This document shows, in pieces, positions 56,316 to 62,914 of a stretch of DNA of 64,000 nucleotides. The notes under the pieces were generated by a model. That model did no database searches. It saw nothing but the letters and a program-made list of their open reading frames with translations, and had not been told where the DNA came from. Every line of letters starts with the position of its first letter. Within the stretch, counting starts at the first letter, position 1. This DNA is from Macrosoma leucophasiata (Eukaryota; Arthropoda; Insecta; Lepidoptera; Hedylidae). Location of the stretch: NCBI GenBank assembly GCA_036365455.1, contig JAWQUS010000002.1, forward strand, positions 1,488,001 to 1,552,000, in the 5' to 3' direction. Both the position numbers and the translations under genes were made by a program.

Positions 56316-59300
56316 TAAGTCGAATCCTAAACTCGGCCTGTCCCCTCTGCGAGCGCTACGCACTATTGCAAAAGTGTCGTGAGGATTTTTCGTGACGCTC
56401 GCCTAGCCCCCTTAGCCAGCGTACCGCGAGATAAGGAACTTCGTTCTAATATAGATTTGTTAAATTCACATTCGGCTGTGTGCAACCAGCTTTATTGAAA
56501 ATAATGGAAACCCACTGACCTTGTGTGGCAAGGTCATGAGAACATTTTGTCACTGTTCCCGACTTTGTGTGTGTACAAGTGTGTCGTATGCACACATTGG
56601 CAGACGTTGAATACGTTGATAGGTAGAAACCATACCAAGTTAAATCTCAATAAAATATCTGCTTCTCGCTTTATTACAGTTTCCAAAATAATCTTGTCTT
56701 AATAAAAAAGCCTGCCAAGTGCGACATGTATACACAAGGCTCAGTTAATCTCTCGACCATTAGATTCACTAGCTCATTAAATAACGTAACTTCACGCCTA
56801 TAATCCCCGAAGGGGTAGGCAGAGATAAATGCATGCATTCAAGCATACATGCAAACACCCACGATTCGCCGGTTACGTTTTGGCCCATGTAACAGGTGGC
56901 GAGCCTGTTGACATCATGTTGTATTTTTGGCATAGTTATCAGGGTTGATACATTCCCTCATTATCTGACAGTTAGTTGAGGTACTCCTTCCTTACGTTAC
57001 GGGAAGCAGTTAAAGTAATGATGTCATTTAACAATTGTAAAATGATGCAAGCATTTTTTTACCGGTACTTTAACAAAGTTAATGTTAAAGTAAGATAATG
57101 CAACCCAGCCTAAGTCAATGTGTAATATATGTGAAGATTAAAAACCTGCTCCAAGAGCTGGTTTCTAAGTCGATAGTGAGCACATTATGTTAATTGTTAG
57201 ATAATAATTATGCTAATTCATTGACAAACAAATTGTTGTGAATGAATCTAGTCCGTTAGTATAATGGTAGGTTGACTTGGACCGCTGAACCGAAGGTCGT
57301 GGGATTGATTTCTGTCTAGAACAAAGTGTGTGAGAACCGCGTTTATTATCTATGTTTGGGTTTAATTTATTGTTGCTTGTGTAGCGTCCACTACGTAAGG
57401 CGCCATCTAGTGGAACACTCAAGAATTACAAAGTGCTTGTCTAGTACAGAAGATGGCGTATGATCGAATTGCATCGCACATTCGAAGTTTTCTCAAGAGT
57501 TGCCCTATATACAACTTTCCAAACGTTAATCGTTGGGCCGCGGCCCACCAGGCGCTATCACCTCTCTTGGTCAGAAGGCCCTGCCTTTTCGCCGGAGAAA
57601 CAAAGTCACCCGTCCTTCACACTTGTATTAAAAACGTTCACGCTCGCAGGAAAGAGGTTCTCAAAAATTAAGGTTGTTGGTGACAATCTAGAGGAAAAAC
57701 GACTGTCGGAGAACGCTTCCAGATTCAACAAAACTTGGGTTTGCATGTATGCCTGATTGGATGTATTATCTCTGTCCATTCCTTCCAGGGACAATACCAC
57801 CATCTCATAAGGCAGACTTATTTCAATCTTACTTTGTTTTGTCGTATAACAAACGTCAAGGCAAATAAAGATTAAATTATGACTCCTCTAAAGCTTATTT
57901 TCCGTTGATGTTGATCATACGTTAAAACAAGCCAAGATTGCAATCAGACTGCTATAAGAGAGAGAAGTGGTATGGCCCCTAAGAGAGTACAGAGTACAGT
58001 CAGACGAGAGTAAAGTCACAAATACTGTTGATAGGTATTTAACTTCAAAAGTGATGGAAAGGATGATTCATTAATTTTATCCTTAACATCAGCATCAGTG
58101 AAAATCCACGAGTATAAAAACTCATTTGAGCGTGACTTGCAGATTTTGTAGATCCACCTTGGTGGAGACAGGGAAGAGGAATGCGTGGTGACCGAAATGA
58201 CTCAAGATGATTTTTAAACCCAAAACAAAGACGAAATTAAATGTTCTTTTTGTATTTGAACGAACGTGCAATAATACTCAGAAAAAGTTTGGAAGCTCCT
58301 GATTTTTAGGTTGCTCCAAAATATTTATTAAAGTTATTGTTAATGGTGGTAGAGCTCCAGTGTCGGAGCTCGCGGGCGTAGGCACCACCGCATTACCTAA
58401 TATACTTGCCGCTAAATGGTAGTGTTCAACACTATCGTGTTCCGGTCAGGTGGTAATGTACGGCCCTGTAATTTCCGGCACAGAGGCATAAGACCTTAAG
58501 CCTCAGGAGTGGTAACGCATCTGCATTTTGACCTTGGTCTTTGTGTGGGTGTCTATAGGCTGCAGTCATCACTTAACATCAATGTGAACTGCATGCTTGT
58601 TTACCACTTCCATAACATAAAAAAAAAAAAATAAATAAAAATGTAAAATTTTACATCCCTCTCTAACTTTAGCAAATTTGTTACAATAACAAACATTTTA
58701 GTGCAACCGAACCTTAGAGTTCCGTACATCAAAAGGGAGAAGCCAAATCCTTTACAAGATCTGTCCGTATGTCCGTAAGTTTGTCTGTCACAGGCTAACA
58801 GCCAATGTGCGAAACTATTAGGCCGATTGAGTTAAAATTTAATGCAAACATGTAAATCTGTGTTCCCAACATAAACATAATTCAACCCTTATTCATAATC
58901 GTGTATTAGATTAGCTATAATCTTTGTATTTGTCGGTTGCATTGTCAATTGCGTAAGATAGAAAGATATAAAAGAGAGATTAGCAACACTTTAGCTAAAA
59001 TACATTAAATAAGGTGTGTAATTTTATACATGGAGACAGCGTTGAGCCAAATCTCACGACATCTCACCAGGGGGAAAGGAGAGTTGAAATTGCCAAAAAT
59101 ATCTCACGATATTAAATTGTTGCAATAACCTATTATTTAAGTAATTGACTTTGTGTATTAGTCCCTGGGCGGGCTCGCGTAAGATAAGGAATTACGGACG
59201 CCCTCTAAGTTTGTACGATAATTATTTCATTTTTTTTAAAGAATATAAAATGCATTCGAGCATGACTTGCAGATTTTGTAGGCCGACCTTGATATAGACA

Positions 59301-60328
59301 AGAAAGTGAAGTGCACAGTGACGGAAATGACTCACGATGATTTTTGAACCCAAAACGAACACGAAGTTTAATGTTTCTTGTTTTAAATGAACTTGCAAAT
59401 GATTCATATAATTTATGTCATCATCATTTCAGCTAACTGCCTCAGTAGCCTAGTGGTAGCAGGCCACTACTACTACGGTGGGGTCCTGGGTTCGATTCCC
59501 GGGGTCGGGGGATATCAGAGATAACGGTGTAAAATCCTATATCTGGTTCTATTGGGAATTTTCCGTATTCTGGAGTTTCCTAGTACCTCGAAGTTTGGTA
59601 ATGTGCCCAGGGATGTCAATAGGCTCGCCACCTGTTAAATGGCCCAAAACGTAACCGCCGAATCGTGGGTGTTTCCATGTATGCTTGTATGCATGCATTT
59701 ACCTCTGCCTACCCCTTGGTGGTGGAATAAGCTCCAGGCCTCCCCCTAAAAAAAAGGGGAGAGACTCGTGCCCAGCAGTGGGACGTTTAATGGTTTACCA
59801 TTATTATTACCATTATTTCTTACTGGTGGTAGAGCTCCAGTGACGGAGCTCGCGGGCGTAGGCACCACCGCATTACCTAATATACTTGCCGCTAAATGGT
59901 AGTGTTCATCACTATCGTGTTCCGGTCAGGTGGTAATGTACGGCCCTGTAATTTCCGGCACAGAGGCATAACACCTAATGTCTCAAGAGTGAGATGCGCT
60001 GCCGCATCTGCATTTTGACCTCTGGTCATTGTGTGGTTGTCTATAGGCTGCAGTCATCACTTAACATCAATGTGAACTGCATGCTTGTTTGCCACTTTTA
60101 TTACATAAAAAAAAAAAAAATTATGATAAAGTTAAATAAATAAATGATGATGAATTTTCAGAAAAAGAATTTGATTAAAATTGTACAACCAATGAAATGT
60201 TTTGTTTATAGGTGTTCGCAGACCTCGGGCTGGACGTGATCGACAGCGCATTCGAGGGGTACAATGCGTGCGTGTTCGCCTACGGGCAGACCGGCAGCGG
60301 CAAGACCTTCACTATGATGGGATCGCCG
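35200..60328 (+). CDS. Klp98A: Kinesin-3 motor, Klp98A/KIF16B-like, 5' part (4 exons, gene continues)
   Basis: Exons are 35200-35246, 37260-37329, 45623-45733 and 60212-60328, in continuous phase for 115 codons. The protein starts [16 protein letters not shown] and includes [40 protein letters not shown] and [15 protein letters not shown] is the P-loop of the motor. The FNQRE start and the YWS...FASQEQVF region fit the Klp98A/KIF16B branch, plus-end motors with a C-terminal PX domain that move endosomes. KIF1/unc-104 and KIF13 are less similar. The remaining motor, FHA, coiled coil and PX parts lie past 64000. Confidence 0.8.
35247..37259 (+). other. Klp98A intron 1
   Basis: It is mostly unique AT-rich sequence without recognised elements up to about 36915, apart from a LINE-like tail at about 36440-36630 (acttcgtctgcacgg, acagacagactgac). 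A - strand repeat A copy occupies about 36918-37194, just before the acceptor. Confidence 0.55.
36918..37194 (-). repeat. Repeat A
   Basis: It carries acaagcatgcagctcacatt to ctccgtcactggagctctac and ends about 65 bp before the exon 2 acceptor. Confidence 0.75.
37260..37329 (+). CDS. Klp98A: Klp98A exon 2
   Basis: The acceptor is tcttttcag and the donor aaa|gtaagt (phase 0). It encodes [20 protein letters not shown] followed by LTVK, the beta-sheet region after RPFNQ typical of Klp98A. Confidence 0.85.
37572..38060 (-). repeat. Repeat A followed by SINE C
   Basis: Repeat A on - covers about 37572-37800. SINE C on - covers about 37915-38060 (caaatatctgtaggtcatac, gggcatcgaaatcgaaccc). Confidence 0.7.
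38305..38545 (+). repeat. LINE-type tail relic
   Basis: gtccccgcgacttcgtccgc, gaaagtcccgtcaaaatcgg and an acag repeat match the foldback arms at 4890-5735. From 38545 to the TAA tract at 38800, GC-richer sequence of unknown origin follows. Confidence 0.5.
38933..39853 (+). pseudogene. N-terminal part of the Dong/R4-type ORF
   Basis: The 306-codon frame has a proline/serine-rich start and then a Myb-like helix region ([30 protein letters not shown]) as found before the reverse transcriptase in R4/Dong proteins, probably for target DNA binding. It ends at TAG 39851-39853 because the frame is lost just before; sequence continuity with the next ORF points to a one-base loss or two-base gain at about 39785-39797. 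Confidence 0.7.
39871..42744 (+). CDS. Reverse transcriptase with restriction-like endonuclease (Dong/R4 type)
   Basis: This is 957 codons from the first ATG; coding resemblance extends upstream to about 39784, so the ATG is probably not a real start. Reverse transcriptase motifs include SPGIDKIHN (217-225), [13 protein letters not shown] (346-358), [13 protein letters not shown] (408-420) and the active site YMDD (454-457). A thumb region ([15 protein letters not shown] near 611-630) follows. A CCHC finger has C760, C763, H772 and C777. The endonuclease RPDI (846-849) and LIDVAVP (861-867, D863) is of the PD-(D/E)XK type. There are no internal stops. Target-primed reverse transcription into TAA repeats is inferred. 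Confidence 0.85.
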   Translation: MQLTDLHTITYCTALVISEQLNYKITHNVENRRHKEKFKPPWQRRLEDDITKLRADIGKLSQYINNNRSKKVVNRVEKIFRNVKTHTQHENNNRKPEEFLDTLKQKLALKAHRLKRYKKSQQRKNENTVFATNEKQFYRNLMKPEIDTQNDNTEIPTTEQLEEFWSNIWEDQEQHNDEASWINEEQQGWNSIEEMEFTEVSEDEITSITAGLHNWKSPGIDKIHNFWYKKLTCLHKTMAENLTHIILGKQNVPEFITTGITYMLPKTNYSSQPSQYRPITCLPTIYKILTSAITKKINSHIEQNGIIAEEQKGCRRGHMGCKEQLIIDSTIMKHATTRNRNLHCTYIDYKKAFDSIPHSWLIHILKIYKINPSIVNFLRTVMSQWKTTLQLNCQSKSITTRQIYIKKGIYQGDSLSPLWFCLALNPLSHQLHNDRAGYRLKYNNTESTISHLIYMDDIKLYARNEKEMKKLIDTTAKFSKDIKMQFGLDKCKTVHIIKGKIQPGDYEVNDTDKITAMEPIDLYKYLGFQQLKGLDHTTIKQTLTKEYKKRTNAICKTQLSGKHLIKALNTYAIPVLTYSFGIIKWSKTDIEQIERMTRTTLTKHNNLHPKSAIERLTIKRQNGGRGLIDILHLWQKQINKLKVFFIAKSQTSEIHKAIALNDKNYTPLNLDEQIDFDNPNNRDPQKKKEEDWKKKVLHGRHPHDLSQSHIDTKASNMWLKIGSLFPETEGFLIAIQDQVVNTKNYRKHIIKDPTMTDDRCRKCNTQSETIQHITGACSNLTQTDYTHRHNQLANIIHQNLALKYKLIEDTNTPYYKYIPQTILENASYKLYYDRAILTDKTIHYNRPDITLQDKNIKTTYLIDVAVPNTHNIQKTITEKISKYSELKEEIIRIWKQDKVYIVPIVISTTGVIPNNIHNSLKLLDLKDNLYIILQKAAILNTCRIVRKFLQLEENQII
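42850..44456 (+). repeat. Klp98A intron 2, MITE-like repeats
   Basis: About 43430-43612 is repeated at about 44205-44375 (gaaaaaggttgggaaaccct, gtgcaacaata, gcggtgaaagcttga). The ends cagcggtgggcaac (43308) and ggttgggaaaccctg (43439) have the look of hAT-type termini. An AT palindrome lies at 43785-43830 (tatgtatacat both ways). About 43640-43760 resembles 58900-59030. Confidence 0.5.
44457..44820 (+). repeat. LINE-type tail relic
   Basis: aaaatccgcgtgtctgtaca, ctaatctccgaagatactgg and gaagtttgccgagtcagcta are typical 3'-tail words. No coding part. Confidence 0.4.
45120..45490. repeat. Inverted pair of tRNA-like sequences upstream of Klp98A exon 3
   Basis: A - strand partial tRNA-like sequence (45184-45243) and a full + copy (45406-45480) enclose a spacer that at 45308-45400 repeats the spacer of 5944-6256 (ggttgcctaactagcatag, aggaaagatttgacaaatcg). 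The + copy folds as a cloverleaf: acceptor gacttcgg/ctgaagtc, GCTC/GAGC, GCGAG/CTCGC, A box tagctcagttgg, B box gagttcgagtctc. The anticodon loop is irregular. It could carry an active Pol III promoter. Confidence 0.7.
45623..45733 (+). CDS. Klp98A: Klp98A exon 3
   Basis: The acceptor is ttgttcacag and the donor cag|gtaagt (phase 0). It encodes [20 protein letters not shown] and [17 protein letters not shown]. It leads straight into [10 protein letters not shown]. Confidence 0.88.
45867..46022. mobile_element. Short MITE nested in an inverted arm
   Basis: The ends gcgccctgctcacacaaaac and gttttgtgtgggcgccc and the subterminal tgcgatgcga/tcgcatcgcgc words are inverse. It is absent from the matching right arm, which shows it is a later insertion. 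Confidence 0.65.
46917..47214 (+). mobile_element. CATAGAGCAACAC-type MITE, worn left end
   Basis: It contains gtagccatatgcagactctc, gtttagatgtttaaatgc-like words and the right end cccgtgttgctctatg. Confidence 0.6.
48216..48912. repeat. Rearranged repeat A copies and SINE C
   Basis: Repeat A pieces in both orientations occupy about 48230-48590 (gcatgcagatcacgtcgatg on - joined to atggtagagctctagtgatg on +). SINE C on - lies at about 48755-48912 (cggtgcggggatcgaaccc). Confidence 0.65.
49107..49401. mobile_element. CATAGAGCAACAC MITE, best-preserved copy
   Basis: The 13-bp inverted ends CATAGAGCAACAC and GTGTTGCTCTATG are perfect. The flanking 8-bp duplications cattacga lie at 49099-49106 and 49402-49409. 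Length is 295 bp, non-coding. It reads as a hAT-type MITE. Confidence 0.88.
49676..50042 (-). mobile_element. Penelope-like element, 3' fragment with endonuclease C-terminus
   Basis: It is nearly identical to 61240-61613. On - it encodes the end of the Penelope protein ([30 protein letters not shown]) and the shared terminus. It adjoins a partial repeat A at about 50046-50205. Confidence 0.8.
50290..50822 (-). repeat. SINE B split by MITE M8
   Basis: The - strand SINE B (gtaatccccgaaggggtagg at the left, ccgaatccaggaccccagcg at the right) is interrupted by 50464-50683. Confidence 0.75.
50464..50683 (+). mobile_element. MITE family M8, copy C (220 bp)
   Basis: It starts cacaccgcggacactccgcc and ends acatattctct. 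Exact 8-bp duplications ggtactgg lie at 50456-50463 and 50684-50691. It contains a short hairpin acgtgtatttacacgt. Confidence 0.88.
51290..51532 (-). repeat. Repeat A
   Basis: It carries gcatgcagttcactttgatg to the gcggcaagtatattaggcaa words, on -. Confidence 0.7.
52485..52860 (+). repeat. Dispersed repeat F (cccactgctgggcac)
   Basis: It has taggtcccactgctgggcac, ctccccttttttgggggag-like words, then gataccggg-type inner sequence and a tail with gaccgcgcccgtagtgc. Shorter copies are at 54885-54990 (inverse) and 59719-59815. It is a SINE-like family common in Lepidoptera by general impression. Confidence 0.5.
53046..53200 (+). mobile_element. Partial CATAGAGCAACAC MITE
   Basis: The left end catagagcaacacgggccat is followed by gtagccatatgcaggatttc; the right end is missing. 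Confidence 0.65.
53536..53605. mobile_element. 70-bp miniature CATAGAGCAACAC MITE
   Basis: Only the two ends remain: catagagcaacacgggcc and cgcgttgctctatag. The flanks are taggcacg (53528-53535) and aaggcacg (53606-53613), 7 of 8 matching. Confidence 0.75.
53700..54335 (-). repeat. Partial repeat A, then SINE B
   Basis: Repeat A remnants lie at about 53700-53840. A - strand SINE B spans about 54045-54335 (cctgaaggggtaggcagagg to cgggaaacgaacccaggacc). Confidence 0.65.
55450..55800 (+). pseudogene. Retroelement ORF fragment with A-rich tail
   Basis: An open stretch at about 55484-55708 encodes [40 protein letters not shown] and [20 protein letters not shown]. The F.L.V......I.....WP.GV..R.F pattern resembles the C-terminal part of gag-like ORF1 proteins of insect non-LTR elements. 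The tail contains AATAAA repeats (55788-55820). It looks like a truncated retroposed copy. Confidence 0.5.
55825..56040 (-). repeat. tRNA-like half sequence with palindrome
   Basis: aaacttcaggtgggatttga and atttgcatcgtagg are a decayed form of the tRNA-like 3' half seen at 28996 and 45184, preceded by gcaataaccatgcgagtg. It is followed by an inverted repeat gaagaattctcttccagta/tgctactggaagaaggt. Confidence 0.5.
56139..56451 (-). mobile_element. GGAACGAAGTTCC MITE, complete copy
   Basis: The ends are attggaacgaagttcctc and aaggaacttcgttctaat. The inside holds an (AG)n tract at about 56283-56310 and gtgaggatttttcgtgacgc. It fixes the full length of the family at about 313 bp. Confidence 0.75.
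56785..56915 (-). repeat. Partial SINE B
   Basis: It contains taatccccgaaggggtaggc and cgattcgccggttacgtttt and stops before the tRNA-like part. Confidence 0.65.
57235..57365 (+). repeat. Another tRNA-derived sequence
   Basis: tagtccgttagtataatggt has a tRNA 5' end and A-box look, and gtcgtgggattgatttctgt stands at the B-box distance. It is unlike SINEs B and C and no second copy was noticed. Confidence 0.4.
58343..58625 (+). repeat. Repeat A, full copy
   Basis: It runs from ggtggtagagctccagtgtc to ttccataacataaaaaaaaa. Its A tail is intact. Confidence 0.78.
59438..59815 (+). repeat. SINE B joined to repeat F
   Basis: SINE B spans about 59438-59718 (agcctagtggtagcaggcca, B box gggttcgattcccgg). 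A short repeat F piece follows (aaggggagagactcgtgccc, agcagtgggacg). Confidence 0.7.
59822..60110 (+). repeat. Repeat A upstream of Klp98A exon 4
   Basis: A full + strand copy with A tail ends about 100 bp before the exon 4 acceptor. It is highly similar and parallel to the copy at 60467. Confidence 0.78.
60212..60328 (+). CDS. Klp98A: Klp98A exon 4: P-loop
   Basis: The acceptor is tttgtttatag and the donor ccg|gtcagt (phase 0). It encodes [20 protein letters not shown], then [19 protein letters not shown]. It contains the ATP-binding P-loop. No later exon was recognised before 64000. Confidence 0.92.
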
Positions 60329-60466
60329 GTCAGTACTTGCTGGACTGCTTTTTTGAAGGATGACAGGGTCTTTAGTATAGTCAGCGGAAATTATTTTTTT
60401 TATGTCATGAAGTTACAAACAAGCATACTCCAATGGTGGAGACTTCATCTGACGACCCGGTGAGTT

Positions 60467-60750
60467 TTACTGGTGGTAGAGCTCCAGTGACGGAGCTCGC
60501 GGGCGTAGGCACCACCGCATTACCTAATATACTTACCGCTTAATGGTAGTGTTCATCACTATCGTGTTCCGGTCAGGTGGTAATGTACGGCCCTGTAATT
60601 TCCGGCACAGAGGCATAACACCTTGGGCCTCAGGAGTGGCAACGCATCTGCCTTTTGACCTTGGTCTTTGTGTGGGTGTCTATAGGCTTCAGTCATCACT
60701 TAACATCAGTGTGAACTGCATGCTTGTTTGCCACTTCCATAACATAAAAA
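60467..60750 (+). repeat. Repeat A downstream of Klp98A exon 4
   Basis: A full + strand copy from actggtggtagagctccagt to ttccataacataaaaaaaa, followed directly by SINE C. Confidence 0.78.
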
Positions 60751-60756
60751 AAAAAA

Positions 60757-60930
60757 GTCCAGCGGTGTGAGACGACCGTTTGATTCGAAGGGTCGCGGGT
60801 TCGGTCCCCGCGTCGGGACAAATATTTGTATGGCCTACAGATATTTGTTTCGGATCTGGGTGTTTGTGTATGTGTTGTATGTGTATAACTGTGGGGCTGT
60901 GAGTGTAAGCGTATTTATTTATATTATTAT
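60757..60930 (+). repeat. SINE C
   Basis: tccagcggtgtgagacgacc, B box gggttcggtccccgc, and gacaaatatttgtatggcct. It appears to use the A tail of the preceding repeat A as its insertion site. Confidence 0.75.
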
Positions 60931-61219
60931 TTATATCTGGTGGGGGCGTTGGCACCACCGCATTACGTAATTTACTTGCCGTTAAATACTAGTGTACAGC
61001 GCTATCGTGTTCCTGTCAGGTGGTAATGTACAGCTTAAGCCTCAAGAGGCAACGTATCTACATTGAAATTACTGTTTTTAATGTAGATTTTTATAGGCTA
61101 CAGTATTAACTTACCATCAATGTGAACTGTATACTTGTTTGCCACCTACACAGAAAGCAGATGTAGTCAAAATGCAGATGCGTTGCCACCTGAGACCTTA
61201 GTGTTACTGCTACTGAGTA

Positions 61220-62618
61220 TGATATGTTCTTAGGTTTTCGCGAGCTATACTCATTGAAATAAAACTATTTTTACGGATTTAGCTCGCGTATATTAAACTA
61301 AAATGATTTTTAAAATCAACTCGACGTTTCGGTCGCTTTTCAGCTTCCGTGGTCCCGGGCAGACTGAGGTGACATTTGTCTGACAGAAGTTTGAAAAATT
61401 ATATGTAGCTACCTCCATCGATTTCGTAAACGCCTTGCGTAGCGTTCAGGATTAACACAATAATTACTTATGGTATCTTGAGGTCTTGCAGACTGCTGCG
61501 GCTGGGATTTAATCTTGCTAAGTATGGGATCCCATGATGTTGATAATCGCCATCCATCTTCTCTATTGAAATTTGGGTGTTTTTTAATTTCAATAGCCTC
61601 GCGTACCATTCGTGGAATGGGTTTGTGTTCTCTAGCGAGTATTTGAATTTTATCAAACCGGATGTAATGGTTTGGCTTATCCGCTATGTGTTCACAGACT
61701 GCAGACCTCCCTGTTCTTCGGTTTTTGACATCAACAATGTGCTCTTTAACGCGGGTGTCTGTGACGACCACCATCTTCAGGGGGAGCTGAAGCACCTACG
61801 CCAGGTGCTACATAACAACAAGCTCCATGTACCACCCGTCCGTCACAGAGGCCGCGTGAAACCACCTACAGTAGAACGACAACCAGCTATACTACCTTAC
61901 GTTAAGGGTGTCACAGATAAAATCAGCAACATTTTAAAAAAGAATTCCATTAAAACAGTTTTCAAACCATATAAAAAGATTCATCAGTATTTAAGACCCA
62001 TTAAAAGTAATATTCCATTACAAAATTCTGGCATTTATAAATTAGATTGTGATTGTAAACTCTCATATATTGGTCAAACGAAGAGAGCTGTATCCACCCG
62101 CGTTAAAGAGCACATTGCTGATGTCAAAAACCGAAGAACAGGGAGGTCTGCAGTCTGTGAACACATAGCGGATAAGCCAAACCATTACATCCGTTTTGAT
62201 AAAATTCAAATACTCGCTAGGGAACACAAACCCATTCCACGAATGGTACGCGAGGCTATTGAAATTAAAAAACACCCAAATTTCAATAGAGAAGATGGAT
62301 GGCGATTATCAACATCATGGGATCCCATACTTAGCAAGATTAAATCCCAGCCGCAGCAGTCTGCAAGACCTCAAGATACCATAAGTAATTACTTATATTG
62401 TTGTTTATTATTGTGTTAATCCTGAACGCTACGCAAGGCGTTTACGAAATCGATGGAGGTAGCTACATATAATTTTTCAAACTTCTGTCAGACAAATGTC
62501 ACCTCAGTCTGCCCGGGACCACGGAAGCTGAAAAGCGACCGAAACGTCGGGTTGATTTTAAAAATCATTTTAGTTTAATATACGCGAGATAAATCCGTAA
62601 AAATAGTTTTATTTCAAT
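61220..62618 (+). mobile_element. Penelope-like element with inverted arms and GIY-YIG endonuclease
   Basis: An 11-bp duplication gctactgagta flanks it (61209-61219 and 62619-62629). The left arm 61222-61756 is the inverse of the right arm 62094-62618; between them 337 bp are unique. On + a frame from about 61790 to 62419 encodes SGIYKLDCDCKLSYIGQT and STRVKEHIADVKNRRTGRSA, VCEHIADKPNHYIRF: a GIY-YIG nuclease with the Cys pair between the GIY and YIG motifs that marks Penelope-like elements. The reverse transcriptase part is missing. The element lies inside a repeat A copy. Confidence 0.85.
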
Positions 62619-62694
62619 GCTACTGAGTAGTTGTTATGTCTCTGTGATAGTTATAGCGGGGCAATACATTACCATCTAACCGGAACACGATAGT

Positions 62695-62914
62695 CACACC
62701 GCGGACACTCCGCCAAAATTCCATACAAACGCTTATTTTGGTCTCTATTACACAGACATCAATCTGCGACGTGTATTTACACGTGCACCTGTGTGCGTAG
62801 CACGTATAAAATTCCAACCGTGGCCCATAAGAGGGGAGGAGGTTGGGTGATGCGGGGAAATCGGGCGGCACGTCGAACTGTCCATTCTATACGTAGTATT
62901 ATTACATATTCTCT
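62695..62914 (+). mobile_element. MITE family M8, copy D (220 bp)
   Basis: It starts cacaccgcggacactccgcc and ends acatattctct. The flanks acgatagt (62687-62694) and gcgacagt (62915-62922) match at 6 of 8. It lies in the same repeat A copy as the Penelope-like element. Confidence 0.8.

Larger units (their letters stand above)
45734..60211 (+). other. Klp98A intron 3 (14.5 kb)
   Basis: It is a long intron made largely of inserted repeats listed separately. Stretches with no recognised content include about 47805-48215, 48920-49095, 50825-51285, 51535-52480, 53840-54040, 54340-54880, 55000-55440, 56455-56780 and 57365-58340. No host exon could be recognised on either strand. Confidence 0.6.

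Noticed and set aside
61577..62419. One continuous 280-codon protein.
   Set aside because: Its first part is the antisense of the inverted left arm of the Penelope-like element; only about 61790-62419 is real element coding sequence.
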